This document shows, one piece after another, positions 28,628 to 36,869 of a stretch of DNA of 56,053 nucleotides. Position 1 is the first letter of the stretch. Each line of letters starts with the position of its first letter. Source of the stretch: an uncultured Verrucomicrobiales bacterium. Its GTDB lineage: Bacteria > Verrucomicrobiota > Verrucomicrobiia > Verrucomicrobiales > Akkermansiaceae. The notes beneath the pieces were generated by a model that was given only the letters and a program-made list of their open reading frames with translations, made no database searches and had not been told where the DNA came from. A program made the translations under genes and the position numbers. The stretch lies in the NCBI GenBank assembly GCA_937916505.1, contig CALFSW010000268.1, positions 1 to 56,053 of the forward strand, in the 5' to 3' direction.

Positions 28628-28957
28628 TCAGGATACGGGGCGGCAGAGCACAAAAGGAGAAACCACAAGCGCATCAAATTGCTGATCGGAGTCCTCCCAT
28701 TGCCCCGCATGGAGGGCTTCAATCTTCACCAGATCGGCCGACTTTAGCCAGCTTTCCACCTTTTCTTTGCAGTCGGACGAGATGGCCGCACCCACCTCTT
28801 CGAGTTTCCACGCAGGATCGACAAAAAAGAGAACCCCATTCTGGAAATGCTCCTTAAGATACTCCCAGCCCACCTGACCCGAGTATTTCGCCAGTTTTTC
28901 CTCCGGACTCGACTGATCCTCGCCGAGGATTCCATATCGCATTTCATCTGAAGACAT
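28628..28957 (-). CDS. DUF2288 family protein
   Basis: 109 residues from the ATG at 28957. The frame is open further upstream, but that part overlaps the MOSC gene out of frame and makes no sense. The sequence has the DUF2288 pattern: KLAKYSGQVGWEYLKEHFQNG, LFFVDPAWKLEEVGAAISSD, VESWLKSADLVKI, ALVVSPFVLCRP. These are small cytosolic proteins of unknown function. It sits 4 bp after the MOSC gene and one base before rlmN. Confidence 0.85.
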   Translation of the reverse strand: MSSDEMRYGILGEDQSSPEEKLAKYSGQVGWEYLKEHFQNGVLFFVDPAWKLEEVGAAISSDCKEKVESWLKSADLVKIEALHAGQWEDSDQQFDALVVSPFVLCRPVS

Positions 28958-28961
28958 CGCT

Positions 28962-29453
28962 TTAAAGTAATTGAAGTGAGTGGTTTCCCTTGCCCAGTTT
29001 GCCGCCCCCGGCAATCCGGCACCGCAAGCCACCATGCCCGCGCAAAAACTCCTCCGTCCCCGGAGCACAGGCTTCATCCATCCAATAGCAAGGCCGGGCC
29101 TCTTCACTGCCGGATAGCTCGATCCCGCCCAAGCGGAACTTTTTCCCAATCAATTCATTCAGGTCCACCCCTTTGATTAGGACGTTTCGACGAAAAGCAC
29201 TGGGCTCCAGATCGGGCAATTCAAATTCACTCATGACCCTCTCATAGGTTGCCTCATCAAATAAAGTCACCTGGCCCTTGTAGTCCTCCTTGTAATCGAA
29301 AAACCGGTCATTCGTAATTCCCCTCCCCGCCACGAGCTCAATCTCGTCGCAAGCCAGGATTTCGAAATCCTCTGCCCCCTTGCCGTGGCGACCATAGTAG
29401 TTGTGACCGGGAGAGATAAAAAGGTGGGTCACTTCCACCAGGTGCTCGCTCAT
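28962..29453 (-). CDS. MOSC domain protein
   Basis: 163 residues. MOSC domains bind sulfur or molybdenum cofactor and occur in MOCO sulfurases and YiiM-like proteins. Visible family features are IELVAGRGITNDRF near the start, RRNVLIKGVDLNELIGKKFRLGGIELSGSEEARPC, and the terminal GHGGLRCRI. The conserved cysteine of the domain is present in ARPCYWMDEAC. It is probably a small single-domain cytosolic protein. First gene of the operon with DUF2288 and rlmN. The ATG at 29453 is the only sensible start. Confidence 0.9.
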   Translation of the reverse strand: MSEHLVEVTHLFISPGHNYYGRHGKGAEDFEILACDEIELVAGRGITNDRFFDYKEDYKGQVTLFDEATYERVMSEFELPDLEPSAFRRNVLIKGVDLNELIGKKFRLGGIELSGSEEARPCYWMDEACAPGTEEFLRGHGGLRCRIAGGGKLGKGNHSLQLL

Positions 29454-29558
29454 GCCCGGACCCTAGCAGAGAAACGATGGGGAGCAAATCTCGCGATTCG
29501 ATGCTTCGTGCCCCGGCGGCCGCATGTCCGATGAAGAGATCCGGTTGTTTCCGGGGAC

Positions 29559-30641
29559 TTAGCGGCTCCTTTGAGTCGCCTGTCTGGGCCTGCTGGTGCG
29601 GGGTTGCGGAGCTGGCCCCGGGGTCGGGCGTTGCACCGACGGGCGGGATTTCCGAGGTGTCGGGCGGGATCGTTGCACGGCCGGAGGTGAAGGCGTCGCA
29701 CGCGAAACCGGACGCTGAACCGTCGGAGTGGGGCGGGGCGTCGGAGTTGGACGATGGGACGAATTCCCGTTTCCTGTCCGGATCGTAGGAATCAACGAGG
29801 TTGGAGTCCTGACAACACGCGGCCTGACCACGGGCGTCTGAATCACAGGGGGGCAGTAAACATCATCGTCATAGATCAAATCGTTGTGAACGATGATCGG
29901 AGGATTCACAACGATCTGACCGTTCGCCGCAGGAGGAGCGACAATCCCGGCAGGTCTCTTGAGATCCTCCACAGCCCTGGCCAGCCTTTCCATACTCAAA
30001 TCTCTTCTTTCCTTCTCGTTCTCCTCCCTCATCGCAATCATCTGGTCGCTCACCGCCTTATTGGATCGCAGCTGCGCCAAATCCTCATTCTTCAAGGCCC
30101 GTAAGGCCCGGTCACGGTCGTAGTAAAAGCGATCCTGCCAAGCCACGGGCAGATTTGGAAACGACACCCGGGCGATGCCTCCCTTGTGTCGAAACGTCAC
30201 TCCGATATCAGTCACGCGGCTAATCACAATCTCATGAAATGGTTCTCCGGTGTTTGTCACGAGTAGATCGAGCTCTTCCCCTTGAGCTTGCAGGCGAGCC
30301 AATCGGCGGGCCTCTTCATTTGAATCTTCCTTCACCTTCTTGTCCCCGGCTTCGGAGACCAGCTTCACCACCGCGGCCACAGGCTTGGTCACAAAATTGT
30401 TTTTTGCCGCGTCCTTCGCCAAATTTCTCAGTTCATTGAGGACATTCATTTGCTCGGCATCCTGCTTATGCCTCAGGTTTTGCTCCGAAATCATTCTCTC
30501 CTCCAAACGCTGCAACTTCCCTTCCAAAGCCGCAATTTTTTCCTCCGACTGATCACCGGGAACCAAGGCAACTTCTGCTTTCTCCTGACATGAAATCAGA
30601 AGGAACGGGATGGTAAAAATGGGAGTGATCAACTTGAGCAT
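29559..30641 (-). CDS. Lipoprotein with coiled coil and basic Pro/Thr/Arg-rich tail
   Basis: 360 residues, no recognised family. A lipoprotein signal ends at Cys18 (LLISC). A coiled-coil-like stretch (about 33-75, EEKIAALEGKLQRLEERM) and a middle domain (about 120-215) with LDLLVTNTGEPFHEIVI and GIARVSFPNLPVAWQDRFYYD follow. The last ~100 residues are almost only proline, threonine, arginine, serine and glutamine (PTPRPTP-type repeats), strongly basic and probably disordered. The middle part resembles short domains seen after coiled coils in other verrucomicrobial envelope proteins, but I cannot name it. A periplasmic or outer-membrane role, perhaps binding an acidic polymer, is inference. 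Confidence 0.75.
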   Translation of the reverse strand: MLKLITPIFTIPFLLISCQEKAEVALVPGDQSEEKIAALEGKLQRLEERMISEQNLRHKQDAEQMNVLNELRNLAKDAAKNNFVTKPVAAVVKLVSEAGDKKVKEDSNEEARRLARLQAQGEELDLLVTNTGEPFHEIVISRVTDIGVTFRHKGGIARVSFPNLPVAWQDRFYYDRDRALRALKNEDLAQLRSNKAVSDQMIAMREENEKERRDLSMERLARAVEDLKRPAGIVAPPAANGQIVVNPPIIVHNDLIYDDDVYCPPVIQTPVVRPRVVRTPTSLIPTIRTGNGNSSHRPTPTPRPTPTVQRPVSRATPSPPAVQRSRPTPRKSRPSVQRPTPGPAPQPRTSRPRQATQRSR

Positions 30642-30762
30642 GGCAATGGGCGAATTCCGATTGGACCTATTCTAACTCCGGATCATTCAATTCCACGGAA
30701 AAAAAAGCGTTTGGAGGATAGCGATAGCGGAACCTTCCCCGGCTCTTGGTTGATTTGAATCA

Positions 30763-32124
30763 CTAGTATTTTTCAACTAACTCCGCAAGAGCGTGAACAA
30801 GTGCCAATTTGGGCGAACTCACTGAATTGTTGGTCAAAACTGCAAAAGCATACTTCCTTCCACTCAGACCCGGGAAGAACCCCACATAGGCCTTCACCCT
30901 TGTGATACTTCCCGATTTCGCCCTCAGTCGACCTTCCAGGACCGTCCCCTTTCCAAAGCCCGCCATTGTCCCTGATCGTCCGGCCACCGGAAGCGATTCT
31001 TCAAAAAATCGACCCGTCTTGTGCTTCCGTGCCTTCTTCAAAATCATCGCCAATTGCCGGGCCGTCATCGTATTCCTCGGCGACAGTCCCGATCCGTCGT
31101 GCATCACAAATCCTGTCAAATCGACCCCCTGCCCTTTCCAATGCCTTCGGATTTTCGCCACCGATCCTGCCGTAGAGCCCCCAGGTGTCAGCGCCTTAAA
31201 CATCGAGTCGGCGTAGAGATTCACACTCCGATGGTTCGTCGCTGTCACGATCTTGGCCAGAGGCGGTGATTGCTGCACATAAACAGGCTTTAGACCATCC
31301 ACCTGAACCTCACCAACCCGGGCACGTCCCTTCACCAAAACCCCCTTCTCTTCCAAAAACGCCTTTAACGCCGTCGCACACATCAGAGGAGGATTAGGCA
31401 AGGCCCCATTGATCGTAAACCCTCCTCCTTTCGGAATCGTTCCCCGCATCGACAGCACCAGCGCCCCCGGCCCTCCATAGACATATCCCTGGTCGCCGCT
31501 TCCGAACGATCCGGTTTTCATGTGATTTTCAAACTCCACCCCCGGCGGCTTCGGCCACACCTTGGTCAACGTCGCAGATTCCCCGATGACTTCCCCACGA
31601 AAAGTCAGCGCAAACGAGTTCTTGTGAAAATTCACCCCCGATGGCCCGGCCCCATAATAATTCCCCACATCTCCCCAGGCCCAATCGTTTGGAGTCGTCC
31701 GTGACTCAAACCTCGATGGATCCGCCACCACATCACCTAATATTTCTCTCAGCCCTGCCGCCTTCAGCGCAACCACCCACTTCTCAAAATCCCCCGTTAA
31801 GCTCGTCGCCCCCAAAGTAGGGTCCCCTCCGCCCTTAACCACCAGATCATCCCCCTTCAAAAACACCTTGGTCTCAAAAACATACTCCGGTCCCAGCACC
31901 TGCAAGGCCGTTGCCGTCGTAATCGCCTTCATCGTCGATGCCGGAATCAACCCGGTATCCGCCTGCCACTCCATCACCGGAATCTCTCCCTCCATCGGAA
32001 TGACACACACCCCGGCCGACGCCGTCTTCATCGAAGGATCTGCCAACAGCTCACGCAAAGTCGGATCAATCTCCTGAGCCGGCAAGTGCAGGGGCATCAA
32101 CATCAAAGCAATCGCAAAATGCAT
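30763..32124 (-). CDS. dacB: D-alanyl-D-alanine carboxypeptidase/endopeptidase, PBP4 family
   Basis: 453 residues from the ATG at 32124, which is followed by a signal peptide ending at about residue 16; the frame upstream of it (to 32193) is not signal-like. PBP4-type (peptidase S13) penicillin-binding protein acting on peptidoglycan peptides in the periplasm. Active-site motifs: SxxK at Ser63-Lys66 (PASTMK), SVN in HRSVNLYAD, and KSG near the C-terminus (RAKSGSITRV). GDLVVKGGGDPTLG-like and HDGSGLSPRN segments are typical of the family. The symbol is by family. Divergent from the Wzz-like lipoprotein across 98 bp. Confidence 0.92.
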   Translation of the reverse strand: MHFAIALMLMPLHLPAQEIDPTLRELLADPSMKTASAGVCVIPMEGEIPVMEWQADTGLIPASTMKAITTATALQVLGPEYVFETKVFLKGDDLVVKGGGDPTLGATSLTGDFEKWVVALKAAGLREILGDVVADPSRFESRTTPNDWAWGDVGNYYGAGPSGVNFHKNSFALTFRGEVIGESATLTKVWPKPPGVEFENHMKTGSFGSGDQGYVYGGPGALVLSMRGTIPKGGGFTINGALPNPPLMCATALKAFLEEKGVLVKGRARVGEVQVDGLKPVYVQQSPPLAKIVTATNHRSVNLYADSMFKALTPGGSTAGSVAKIRRHWKGQGVDLTGFVMHDGSGLSPRNTMTARQLAMILKKARKHKTGRFFEESLPVAGRSGTMAGFGKGTVLEGRLRAKSGSITRVKAYVGFFPGLSGRKYAFAVLTNNSVSSPKLALVHALAELVEKY

Positions 32125-32222
32125 GCCTCCAGTCTGCAAACCCCCTCCCGCTTGCCGACTCTTTTCGCCCCCGATTGAACGCCACCTTGTCATCGTGGTC
32201 CCAATAAAATACTCCTACCATC

Positions 32223-33134
32223 ATGCTCAAGTCCCTCTTTGCCGCCTTCACCCTCGTCCTCCTGCTCCCATCGTGCGATCCAGCCTCCGAAGACGACCAC
32301 ACTCCGTCCGGCAAGCATCAAAGCACTGCTGTCATTCAGATTCTTCCCTCCACCCCTGTCCTGGCCGACCCCGCCCTACGCACTGAAAACTTCATCGCCA
32401 ACGAGATTGCCAGTCTCTCCATGGGTGAGGTCTTGAGGCAAGCTGCCTCAAAAAATGGTTGGAAAAATCGAAATATCAAGGTCGAGGACGTTCAAAAATC
32501 CCTCAAAGCCGAACGCATCACCGGAACCGACATGGCCCGCATTACCGTCTATTCCGACGACGCCGCCCTCGCTAAAGAAACCGTTGAAGGAATCATCGAA
32601 GCCTACATTTTCATCCGTCAAAGAACCGAAGTCGACATGAGCGAACGAAGGCTTGCAGCTCTCGATCACGAACTCATCGCCCAATCAGATCTCGTTCAGG
32701 ACCTCCGCAAGGATCTCACCGTCCTCATCCAGCAATATGGCATTCCCTACTTCCAGAGTGCTCCCAACCCCGTTGGCCAAACCGAACTGGAACTGTTCGC
32801 AACCTCCCGAAAGCAACTCCAGAAATTAAAAATCGAATCAACACTTCTCAAAGGAAAATTGCGCGTCCTTGAAGGTAATCAAGCCGAACGTGAGAAGCTC
32901 GTGCCACAAATCGAAGTTCTTGCCGCCCAAATCGACGCCCTTGGCGACATCGTCGATGACCGTCAGGACGACACGGTCGACCTATCTCTCAAACAACACA
33001 CCTACCAACAAGCCAAAGACACTTACGAACAATCCCTGGGAATGCTTCAGAGCATGAAAGCCCGCCAACAAGAAGCCCGCATCGCTCGTAAAATGCCCCT
33101 CACCCCCCTCATCATCCGTCAAAAGGCCCGGTGA
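32223..33134 (+). CDS. Wzz-like lipoprotein (chain-length-determinant-type periplasmic domain)
   Basis: 303 residues. The signal is of lipoprotein type with Cys18 followed by Asp19 (LLLPSCD); Asp at +2 favours inner-membrane retention in proteobacterial rules. Residues about 38-125 look like the polysaccharide co-polymerase domain (ENFIANEIASLSMGEVL, ITGTDMARITVYSDDAALAKETVEGIIEAY). A long helical coiled-coil region (about 130-285) follows. Wzz/PCP proteins normally have two membrane helices; here a lipid anchor replaces the first and no C-terminal one is visible. There is no kinase domain. A role in polysaccharide export or chain length is inferred; no glycosyltransferase cluster adjoins it. 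Confidence 0.75.
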   Translation: MLKSLFAAFTLVLLLPSCDPASEDDHTPSGKHQSTAVIQILPSTPVLADPALRTENFIANEIASLSMGEVLRQAASKNGWKNRNIKVEDVQKSLKAERITGTDMARITVYSDDAALAKETVEGIIEAYIFIRQRTEVDMSERRLAALDHELIAQSDLVQDLRKDLTVLIQQYGIPYFQSAPNPVGQTELELFATSRKQLQKLKIESTLLKGKLRVLEGNQAEREKLVPQIEVLAAQIDALGDIVDDRQDDTVDLSLKQHTYQQAKDTYEQSLGMLQSMKARQQEARIARKMPLTPLIIRQKAR

Positions 33135-33207
33135 TGAATCGCCCCCAACTGAGCAAAGCCGCCAAAGGTAACTTTCCAAATCACGACAAAATGCCATCCT
33201 CCCGTCC

Positions 33208-33972
33208 ATGATCCGCAAGCTCCTTCCCTGTATCGCTCTCCTCCTCCCCGCCCACGCCTCCGAATGGGTCACCCTTTTCAATGGCAAGGACCTCTCCGGC
33301 TGGACTCCCAAAATTGCCCAACACCCCCTCGGCGAAAACACCTTCGACACCTTCCGCGTCGAAGACGGCATCCTCAAATGCGAATACGACAAATACCCCA
33401 GGTTCGACAAAAAATTCGGCCACCTCTACTCCAACCTCTCCTACTCCCACTACCTTCTCCGCATGGAGTATAAATTCACCGGGAAAATGATGCCCGACGC
33501 CCCCGGCTACGTGAATCTCAACAGCGGCATCATGGTCCACTCCCAGCCGCCCCAAAGCATGACCCTCAATCAAGGCTTCCCCGTCAGCCTCGAATTCCAG
33601 TTCCTCGCCGATGAAGGAAAAGGAAAACGCCCCACCGGCAACGTCTGCACCCCTGGCACCAACCTCGAGATGGACGGCAAGCTCGTCACCCAACACATCG
33701 TCCAATCCTCCGCCCCCACCATCCCTGCCGACCAATGGGTCAAAATTGAAATCGAAGTCCGGGGGAACAAAGAGATCATCCACCGGGTCAACGGCAGGGA
33801 AGTCCTGCGCTATCAAAAACCCCAGCTCGACCCCAAAGGCGCCGTCGTCCCCACCGAATCCCTCCTCAAAGCCGGCCAGCCCCTCCAACTCTCCCACGGC
33901 CACATCGCCCTTCAGGCTGAAGGCCAACCCGTCTGGTTCCGCAACATCCAGCTCAAACAACTTGAGAAGTAA
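33208..33972 (+). CDS. DUF1080 (3-keto-disaccharide hydrolase-like) secreted protein
   Basis: 254 residues with a signal peptide (about 1-17). The domain starts with the typical WVTLFNGKDLSGW and includes NLSYSHYLLRMEYKF, NSGIMVHSQ, ADQWVKIEIEVRG, HRVNGREVLRYQKPQLD and a final GHIALQAEGQPVWFRNIQL. This concanavalin-like family is abundant in Verrucomicrobiota and Bacteroidota; some members hydrolyse 3-keto glycosides. The substrate is not predictable here. It precedes the GNAT gene by 12 bp and could be co-transcribed with it. Confidence 0.92.
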   Translation: MIRKLLPCIALLLPAHASEWVTLFNGKDLSGWTPKIAQHPLGENTFDTFRVEDGILKCEYDKYPRFDKKFGHLYSNLSYSHYLLRMEYKFTGKMMPDAPGYVNLNSGIMVHSQPPQSMTLNQGFPVSLEFQFLADEGKGKRPTGNVCTPGTNLEMDGKLVTQHIVQSSAPTIPADQWVKIEIEVRGNKEIIHRVNGREVLRYQKPQLDPKGAVVPTESLLKAGQPLQLSHGHIALQAEGQPVWFRNIQLKQLEK

Positions 33973-33984
33973 GCCCCCATTTCC

Positions 33985-34554
33985 GTGCTCGATTCCCGGC
34001 TCTTGACTCTGCGCTCTCCCACTCCCGAAGACCTCCCGAAACTCGCCGCCCTCGGCCGGGACACCTTCGTCGAAACCTTCGGCGACCTCTACACCCCCGA
34101 AGACCTCAACTTCTTCCTCGAAGAGGCCTACCACGATCAGGTTGTCGCGGAGGAACTTGCCGACCCCGGGCTCACCCACCAAATCATCGAATATCAGGAG
34201 CAACTCATCGCCTTCGCAAAAATCGGCCCCGTTCATGTCCCTGTCGACAAGCCCGCTCCCGGTTCGATGGAACTCGGGCAACTTTACGTCCTTCGCGAGT
34301 TTCTCGGCCAGGGCCTCGGCGACAAACTCATGACCTGGGCTCTTGACCGGTTTGCGGCTTTCAACCCTCCCGAACTCTACGTCAGCGTCTTCAGCGAAAA
34401 CGAACGTGCCATTCGCTTCTACCAAAAATACGGATTCCAAAAGTGCGGCGAATACGGCTACCCCGTCGGAAACCACATCGATCTCGAGTGGATCATGAAA
34501 AAAAATCGGATTTGCGGGAATAATTTAGCTTTAGGCAAATCCCCCGTTTTATGA
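33985..34554 (+). CDS. GNAT family N-acetyltransferase
   Basis: 189 residues starting with GTG at 33985, 12 bp after the DUF1080 stop. Acetyl-CoA-binding motif A is seen in LGQLYVLREFLGQGLGDKLM, and the end of the fold in SENERAIRFYQKYGFQKCGEYGYPVG. N-terminal LTLRSPTPEDLPKLAALGRDTF is typical of cytosolic GNAT enzymes. The acceptor is unknown. No better start codon is available upstream of the first beta strand. Confidence 0.88.
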   Translation: MLDSRLLTLRSPTPEDLPKLAALGRDTFVETFGDLYTPEDLNFFLEEAYHDQVVAEELADPGLTHQIIEYQEQLIAFAKIGPVHVPVDKPAPGSMELGQLYVLREFLGQGLGDKLMTWALDRFAAFNPPELYVSVFSENERAIRFYQKYGFQKCGEYGYPVGNHIDLEWIMKKNRICGNNLALGKSPVL

Positions 34555-34608
34555 TTACCTCAGGATTACGCAGGAAGAATTGCTCTTTCTGCGCAACCAA
34601 TTAAAGAA

Positions 34609-34962
34609 ATGAAAACTACCATCACCATGATCGCTGCTTGCGCAGCATTCACGGCCGGAGCGATTGCCGCTCCCGCCGCGATCGGTGCGACCTCCACTGC
34701 GGAAGTCGTTGCCGCCAAGGAAAAAACCGTCATCCTCGAGGTGTCGGGCCTTAAATGAGCCGCCGGTTGTCCCAAAAAAGTGCAGGCTGCACTTTTAAGC
34801 GTCAAAGGAGTCTCGAATGCAACATGCGGAACAAAAACCGGCGACAAAGCCGATACCACCGTTACCGCTGATTCATCAGTGAAGGTCAAGGCCCTCATCA
34901 AAGCCCTCAAAGCGAAGGGCTTCGGTGCCAAGGAAAAGGCCAAGAAGAAAAAGGCCGCCTAA
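34609..34962 (+). CDS. MerP-like heavy-metal-associated protein with in-frame UGA at the first metal-site position (predicted selenoprotein)
   Basis: Read through the UGA at 34756-34758, this is 117 residues: signal peptide (about 1-26), HMA/MerP-like domain (about 40-105) and a lysine-rich end. The UGA is codon 50 in VSGLK-UGA-AAGCPKKV. It falls where MerP and other HMA domains have the first cysteine of GMTCxxC; the second, Cys54, is present, with one extra residue between (UxxxC). The conserved tail of the motif (KKVQAALLSVKGVSNA) follows in the same frame. Ending at the UGA would leave only a signal and one strand; starting after it (GTG at 34780) gives a domain without its metal site. 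A 9-bp hairpin follows the UGA. Likely a periplasmic metal- or redox-active protein. Has its own terminator. Confidence 0.85.
34756..34796 (+). promoter_or_regulatory. Candidate UGA recoding site with perfect SECIS-like hairpin (HMA gene)
   Basis: UGA at 34756-34758. AAAAGUGCA (34776-34784) pairs perfectly with UGCACUUUU (34788-34796) around a GGC loop (34785-34787). The loop guanines lie 27-28 nt after the UGA, within the range of bacterial SECIS elements. The hairpin lies inside the coding sequence, far from the gene end, so it is not the gene's terminator. Confidence 0.75.
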
Positions 34963-34990
34963 TTGGCCCCTTTCATCTTTCAAACCAGAA

Positions 34991-35021
34991 CCCCGCACCG
35001 CTATGGCAGTGCGGGGTTTTT
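34991..35021 (+). terminator. Rho-independent terminator after the HMA gene
   Basis: Stem CCCCGCAC (34991-34998) / GTGCGGGG (35009-35016), 10-nt loop, then five T. It lies 28 bp after the TAA stop and shows that the transcription unit ends after the downstream half of the interrupted gene. Confidence 0.88.
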
Positions 35022-35077
35022 CGTCTTTTGGAACTTAAAAAACTTAACACCCGCCCCCCTGCCCACTAGACAAAGCC

Positions 35078-36184
35078 ATGTCTCACACCATCACCGTCCT
35101 TCCAGGCGACGGCATCGGACCAGAAGTCATGGACGTTGCCCTCGAAGTCCTCGACGCAGTCGCTTCCAAATTCGATTTCCAGATCTCCCGTTCCACCCAT
35201 CTCGTCGGTGGCGCCGCTCTCGATGCCACCGCCAACGAGACCCCCCTCCCAAAGGAAACCATCGAAGCCAGTGAAAAGGCTGATGCCATCCTCTTCGGCT
35301 CCGTCGGTGGTCCCAAATGGGAAAATCTCCCCCCCGAGATCCAGCCCGAGCGGGGTGCCCTTCTTCCTTTGCGGAAACACTTCGGCCTCTTCGCCAACCT
35401 CCGTCCCGGCTCCTGTCTCCCCGCCCTCACCCACGCCTCCCCCGTCAAAAACGAACTCATCCCGAATGGCTTCGATGTCCTCTGTGTCCGCGAACTCACC
35501 GGCGGCATCTACTTCGGCGATCCCAAGGGCCGCGAAGAACGCGATGGCGAAACCGTCGCCTTTGACACCATGGTCTACAAGAAATCCGAGATTGAAAACA
35601 TCCTCCACGTCGCCTTCAAAGCCGCCATGGGCCGCGACAAACGCCTCACCTCCGTCGATAAAGCCAACGTCCTCGCCACTTCCGTCCTCTGGCGTGAAAC
35701 CGCGAACGAAGTCGCCGCCCACTACCCCGAGGTCACCATGGACCACCTCTATGTTGACAACGCCGCCATGCAACTCGTCAAGCGGCCCGACTCCTTCGAC
35801 GTCCTCGTCACCGAAAACCTCTTCGGCGACATCCTCTCCGACGAAATGGCCATGATCTCGGGCTCGCTCGGCATGCTCCCCTCGGCCAGCCTCGGCAAGA
35901 TCGGTGACAACGGACTCTACTTCGGCATGTATGAGCCCTCCGGCGGTTCCGCTCCCGACATCGCCGGCCAGGGCATCGCCAACCCCATCGCCCAAATCCT
36001 TTCGGTCTCCATGCTCCTGCGCTACTCCCTCGGCGAAGCCGCAGCCGCAGATGCCATCGAGGCCGCCGTTCAAAGTGCCATCGACTCCGGCCTCCGCACC
36101 GGCGACCTCTTCACCGGAGCCGAAGGCGAGAGCAAGGTCAACACCGCCGAAATAGGCGCGGCCATCCTCACCAACCTCGCGTAA
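35078..36184 (+). CDS. leuB: 3-isopropylmalate dehydrogenase
   Basis: 368 residues, typical for LeuB. NAD-dependent oxidative decarboxylation of 3-isopropylmalate in leucine biosynthesis, in the cytosol. Motifs: PGDGIGPEV at 9-17, [25 protein letters not shown], the ELTGGIYFG active-site segment, [10 protein letters not shown], and the nucleotide-binding [14 protein letters not shown]. It stands alone here: no leuA, leuC or leuD nearby. It lies between two strong terminators, so it is a single-gene transcript. Confidence 0.97.
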   Translation: MSHTITVLPGDGIGPEVMDVALEVLDAVASKFDFQISRSTHLVGGAALDATANETPLPKETIEASEKADAILFGSVGGPKWENLPPEIQPERGALLPLRKHFGLFANLRPGSCLPALTHASPVKNELIPNGFDVLCVRELTGGIYFGDPKGREERDGETVAFDTMVYKKSEIENILHVAFKAAMGRDKRLTSVDKANVLATSVLWRETANEVAAHYPEVTMDHLYVDNAAMQLVKRPDSFDVLVTENLFGDILSDEMAMISGSLGMLPSASLGKIGDNGLYFGMYEPSGGSAPDIAGQGIANPIAQILSVSMLLRYSLGEAAAADAIEAAVQSAIDSGLRTGDLFTGAEGESKVNTAEIGAAILTNLA

Positions 36185-36206
36185 CCGGGAGCCCCCCTTC
36201 ATCACC

Positions 36207-36239
36207 AAGCCCGGCATGAAACCATGTCGGGCTTTTTTT
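36207..36239 (+). terminator. Rho-independent terminator after leuB
   Basis: Twelve-base stem AAGCCCGGCATG / CATGTCGGGCTT (one G-T pair), AAAC loop, followed by a T run. It begins 23 bp after the leuB stop. Confidence 0.88.
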
Positions 36240-36327
36240 CTTCAAAAAAGTGCCTCCCGGGTGTCCGTTTTTACGGACGGAACCCACATGAATCGCCGGC
36301 CGGCTCGCGGAAAAAGCTCGGGCCGCA

Positions 36328-36861
36328 TCACCCCAGGGGCGGAATTTTTGAAGCTTTCAAGGCCGCTTTCTTTTCCCGGGCTCCTTTGAAGAAACTCTTC
36401 AAAATTCCGACACATTCATCTTCCATCACGCCCATTGTGATCTCACAACGGTGGTTCAGCGGCGGGTTGCTTTGAAGAAGATTGATCCACCCGCCAGCCG
36501 CTCCACCTTTCGGATCCATCGCCCCGTAGACGACACGATCCGGGCGACAGTGCACGATCGCGCCGGCACACATCGGGCAAGGTTCCTTTGTGACATAAAG
36601 TGTCGCCCCTTCGAGTCGCCAATCACCGTAGGCGGTTTGGGCCGAGGTGAGCGCCAACATCTCGGCATGGGCGGTGGCATCTTTGAGCGTCTCAACCTGA
36701 TTCCAGGCCCGGGCAATGATTTGCCCATCACGCACAATCACGGCTCCGATGGGAACTTCGCCGACTTCGTAGGCACGCGAGGCTTCCCGCAACGCCTGAC
36801 CCATAAAAAATTGGTCGCTCTGAAAGTCAATCGACTGCTCGCTCTCGAAGTCAAAGTTCAT
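36328..36861 (-). CDS. tadA: tRNA-specific adenosine deaminase
   Basis: 177 residues from the ATG at 36861; the longer frame to 36942 overlaps trmO. Deaminates adenosine 34 to inosine in tRNA. Zinc-site motifs are HAE at His65-Glu67 (DATAHAEMLAL) and PCPMC at residues 94-98. VPIGAVIVRDGQII is the usual N-terminal strand pair. It starts 8 bp after the trmO stop, completing a crtI-like/trmO/tadA operon in which two of three genes modify the tRNA anticodon loop. Confidence 0.93.
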   Translation of the reverse strand: MNFDFESEQSIDFQSDQFFMGQALREASRAYEVGEVPIGAVIVRDGQIIARAWNQVETLKDATAHAEMLALTSAQTAYGDWRLEGATLYVTKEPCPMCAGAIVHCRPDRVVYGAMDPKGGAAGGWINLLQSNPPLNHRCEITMGVMEDECVGILKSFFKGAREKKAALKASKIPPLG

Positions 36862-36869
36862 GCCGTTGG

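Noticed and set aside
33181-34476. 431-codon open frame antisense to the DUF1080 and GNAT genes
   Set aside because: Spans two well-recognised genes and shows the Glu/Val/Phe-rich composition of an antisense shadow.
34780-34962. Separate 60-residue gene starting at GTG 34780
   Set aside because: It would begin inside the hairpin, lack the metal site and the signal peptide, and leave the upstream half as a meaningless signal fragment.
9565-34962. UGA recoded as tryptophan or another sense codon genome-wide
   Set aside because: UGA ends several ordinary genes here (for example the regulator ending at 9568 and the CotH gene ending at 23710), and tryptophan is regularly UGG.
35066-36217. 383-codon open frame antisense to leuB
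   Set aside because: leuB is unambiguous.
36263-36278. Hairpin GTCCGT-TTTT-ACGGAC as a terminator for tadA
   Set aside because: No T tract follows the hairpin on either strand; function unclear.
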